43,284 bases of DNA, from positions 1-43,284 of the forward strand of contig SSNU01000113.1 in NCBI GenBank assembly GCA_012064415.1, given 5' to 3'. The DNA comes from Gyrodactylus bullatarudis. Its lineage: Eukaryota; Platyhelminthes; Monogenea; Gyrodactylidea; Gyrodactylidae. This document shows positions 42,820-43,284 of this stretch, in pieces. How positions within the stretch are numbered: position 1 is the stretch's first letter; each line of letters begins with the position of its first letter. A model generated the notes under the pieces. It was given only the letters and a program-made list of their open reading frames with translations, made no database searches and was not told where the DNA came from. Both the position numbers and the translations under genes were made by a program.

Positions 42820-43284
42820 TGACGTTATTAATGTATTAGTTTCTTACAATGCAAACATATTTTGTGAGTGACAATAGTGACAAAAATTTAACCAGAATTT
42901 AACCATCTTCGGCCCTCAAATCTCTCAAATCTGAAATAAATTTATTATACAGTGAACTTCCTAAAAAAAGTATATAAAGAGGATCTGATTAAACTATTAT
43001 AAGCTCTTTACTAATGAGTAATGAGATGAATTTAATATTTTTTCTCCTTTCCACTTTGAGTGCTTCTATCTCTCTCATTTTAAGTTCAAATGTGTTGAAA
43101 ATTTGAACATGTCATCTATGTCTATCCTTCTATCACCAGAATAATTTTCTAATTCATATCTCTTAAAACAACAGAGTTCACTATTTTTTATCTTAGCTCA
43201 TTGAATTGAACACCATTCGATGCAGAATCAAAAGTTGAGTCAGTTGCGTAATTTCCATTCCAAAATATTGCCTTGTGACAGTTT
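42820..43284. other. AT-rich end of window, no gene supported
   Basis: It does not match the missing mariner N-terminus or the missing Penelope polymerase. A TATATAAAG at 42971-42979 is present but nothing coding follows it. Confidence 0.35.

Overview
The window looks like nuclear DNA of an invertebrate animal. It is very AT-rich, its coding matches are split by short GT-AG introns, and it carries animal-type transposable elements: Penelope-like elements, non-LTR retrotransposons, piggyBac, pogo/Tigger, mariner and a KRAB-A-2-like integrase element. An arthropod (for example a copepod-like crustacean) is a guess; nothing in the sequence fixes the species. I see no rRNA, no credible tRNA, no CRISPR array and no bacterial-type operon.

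Layout. 1-900: a broken Penelope-like reverse transcriptase (minus) cut by the window edge, with two hammerhead-ribozyme-like relics in opposite orientations. 2035-2424: an integrase zinc-binding fragment. 2654-3884 (minus): the best host gene, four short exons in matching phase encoding a membrane-proximal EGF domain and a transmembrane helix. 4-15 kb: mostly noncoding, filled with relics of a hairpin-forming repeat family (family A) plus a truncated LTR-like remnant near 12.5-12.9 kb. 15.2-17.6 kb: LINE-1, a non-LTR retrotransposon with its reverse-transcriptase core deleted. 17.6-30 kb: noncoding, with two copies of a second hairpin repeat (family B), a small coding-looking exon near 24.2-24.6 kb, and a large 738-bp family A hairpin at 29.3-30.0 kb. 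30.4-33.7 kb: LINE-2, a relative of LINE-1 whose reverse transcriptase is nearly intact. 33.7-43.3 kb: a pile-up of broken mobile elements: an unrecognised coding relic, a Penelope C-terminus with GIY-YIG domain, a pogo/Tigger fragment folded back into a 98-bp inverted repeat, a frameshifted piggyBac transposase, the KRAB-A-2-like integrase, a second Penelope C-terminus, and a truncated mariner lying against it at a TA.

How it fits together. There is no operon-like co-working gene set. Almost all protein-coding signal belongs to decayed selfish elements. LINE-2 has the most nearly complete enzyme, but its endonuclease region is broken. The items most likely to repay attention are the EGF/transmembrane gene, which no single open reading frame reveals, the long hairpin elements, the fold-back inside the pogo-like transposase, the hammerhead-like relics and a cluster of ATGCATAAT motifs near 39.1 kb. 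I did not find a convincing new defence or regulatory system.
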